The notes beneath the pieces were generated by a model. That model had not been told where the DNA came from and did no database searches. It saw only the letters and a program-made list of their open reading frames with translations. DNA of 64,000 nt from Arthrobacter crystallopoietes (GTDB lineage Bacteria > Actinomycetota > Actinomycetes > Actinomycetales > Micrococcaceae), in NCBI RefSeq assembly GCF_002849715.1, contig NZ_CP018863.1, forward strand, positions 2,728,001-2,792,000, read 5' to 3'. A program made the position numbers and the translations under genes. Of the stretch, positions 62,942 to 64,000 are shown in pieces. How positions within the stretch are numbered: the stretch's first letter is position 1; every line of letters begins with the position of its first letter.

Positions 62942-63967
62942 TCAGGCCACCGTTCCTGCGGTGGCTGCTGCCACGGATCCTGCTGCCGGCTGCGCCGAAG
63001 TGGGCGTGCCGAAGGGCTGGTCCGCGCGGACCGGATCGGTCAGCCGGGCATAGGTATCCGGGCGGCGGGTGGTCAGGAACGGGAAGAGCGTCAGCCAGTC
63101 CTTGCGCTGGTCCAGATCGAGGTCCGCCACCAGCACGGCCGACTCGTCCCGCGGAGCCTGCACCAGGATGCGGCCATAGGGATCGGAGATGAAGGAGGAG
63201 CCGTAGAAGGTGTTGGTGCCCTCGTTGCCCCAGCGGTTCGGGGCCACCATGAACAGGCCGTTGGCAATGCCGTTGCCCACGATGACCTGCTGCCAGAGCG
63301 GCTGGGTGTCGAAGTCCGGGTGATCAGGCTCCGAGCCGATGGCCGTGGGGTAGACCAAGAGTTCCGCGCCGCCGAGCGAGTACATCCGCGCGAGTTCGGG
63401 GAACCACTCGTCCCAGCAGGTCGGCATGCCCAGCCGCAGACCGTCCAGTTCAGCGGGCTCGTGCACCGTGTAGGCGTCCTCGCCGGCCGGGCCCTGACGG
63501 AAATACTTGTCTTCGTAGTAGCCGGCGGTGACCGGAATGTGGAGTTTGTGCGTGGTGGCCAGCAGTTCGCCCTGCGGCGACACCAGGATGGCGGTGTTCA
63601 GGCCGAGCTCGTCGGCAGGGTCATCGGCGCGCTGGTACAGCGAGGCGTGCACGCACACATTGTTGGCGCGGGCGGCCTCTGCAGCGAAAGTGAAGGTGGG
63701 GCCGGTCAGGAGGTCTTCGGCCAGTTCCGCGGCGCGGCCCTCGGGGAGCTTATCCGCCGGGTACTTGGACAGCGTGAGTTCAGGCAGGAAGACGACGGCG
63801 GCGCCGAGGGCTGCCGCGCGGGCGATCCCTTCGGCGAGTTCGGCCTTGGTCTGCTCCGGGTCGGCATGCCAGCGGTGCTGGACCAGGCCGACGCGCAGCG
63901 GAGCGCGATCGCTCCGCTCGGTACGGGCAAAGGAGACAGGCGGATCCAGTTGAGTCAGTTCAATCAT
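62942..63967 (-). CDS. aguB: N-carbamoylputrescine amidase (nitrilase family)
   Basis: A 341-residue carbon-nitrogen hydrolase from ATG 63967; an upstream GTG at 63979 has no ribosome-site spacing. The Glu-Lys-Cys triad is readable: Glu in VVFLPELTLSKYP, Lys in THKLHIPVTAGY, Cys in LRLGMPTCWDEWFPE. It should hydrolyse N-carbamoylputrescine to putrescine, CO2 and ammonia, completing the agmatine pathway with aguA. First gene of the visible operon; its promoter or any regulator lies beyond the right edge. Confidence 0.92.
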   Translation of the reverse strand: MIELTQLDPPVSFARTERSDRAPLRVGLVQHRWHADPEQTKAELAEGIARAAALGAAVVFLPELTLSKYPADKLPEGRAAELAEDLLTGPTFTFAAEAARANNVCVHASLYQRADDPADELGLNTAILVSPQGELLATTHKLHIPVTAGYYEDKYFRQGPAGEDAYTVHEPAELDGLRLGMPTCWDEWFPELARMYSLGGAELLVYPTAIGSEPDHPDFDTQPLWQQVIVGNGIANGLFMVAPNRWGNEGTNTFYGSSFISDPYGRILVQAPRDESAVLVADLDLDQRKDWLTLFPFLTTRRPDTYARLTDPVRADQPFGTPTSAQPAAGSVAAATAGTVA

Positions 63968-64000
63968 TGGGAGAAACACTTCCGTGGGATGCGGGTCACA

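Overview
The window reads as chromosomal DNA of a high-GC Gram-positive, most likely an Arthrobacter-type Micrococcaceae. The signs are dense GC-rich coding, frequent GTG starts, two DUF3040 proteins, a DUF222/HNH (13E12-type) protein, DUF6221 and DUF6153 proteins, an LGFP-repeat cell-wall protein and an actinobacterial-type Zur box. I saw no rRNA, tRNA, CRISPR, insertion sequence or prophage. The window is an accessory-rich catabolic, metal-handling and envelope region.

Layout. 1-9979: the start of a trimethylamine monooxygenase (cut by the left edge), an ABC-F ATPase, a secreted penicillin G acylase, a two-protein DUF5058 membrane system, a divergent amidase and a double AsnC regulator, together suggesting use of amides. 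10064-15031: a probable malonate module (carboxyltransferase-like decarboxylase fusion, type III CoA-transferase, MatC carrier, divergent GntR regulator). 15049-18191: a TPP riboswitch heading an operon of an SDR, an NtaA-type flavin monooxygenase and probably gluQ. 19274-25572: a disulfide oxidoreductase, then an AraC regulator with hydroxyquinol 1,2-dioxygenase, flavin reductase and two-component phenol monooxygenase.

25591-39412: housekeeping and small proteins: PoxB-type pyruvate oxidase, CpdA-like phosphoesterase, two DUF3040 proteins, alcohol dehydrogenase, a winged-helix/X25 fusion, a three-domain glutaminase (GlsA-STAS-cNMP), and a TetR/reductase divergent pair with two perfect operators. 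39498-44026: a copper island (DUF305 lipoprotein, DUF6153 protein, CPH-type CopB ATPase, HMA chaperone, CsoR-type operator, cytosolic Csp3), followed by NhaA. 45684-53144: a DUF222/HNH protein with a leaderless promoter, an orphan AztD-like zinc lipoprotein behind a Zur box, an LGFP-repeat L,D-transpeptidase, and a CAP-domain secreted protein split by an in-frame TAG.

53256-63967: tandem universal stress protein, a pirin-GNAT-carboxymuconolactone decarboxylase operon, an FAD hydroxylase, a DksA-type protein, glutamate dehydrogenase with a textbook terminator, and an agmatine-to-putrescine operon (aguB, aguA, APC permease). The strongest leads are the riboswitch-controlled SDR/LLM operon, the CoA-dependent and apparently biotin-independent malonate route, the DUF5058 pair linked to acylase and amidase, and the stop-interrupted CAP gene.
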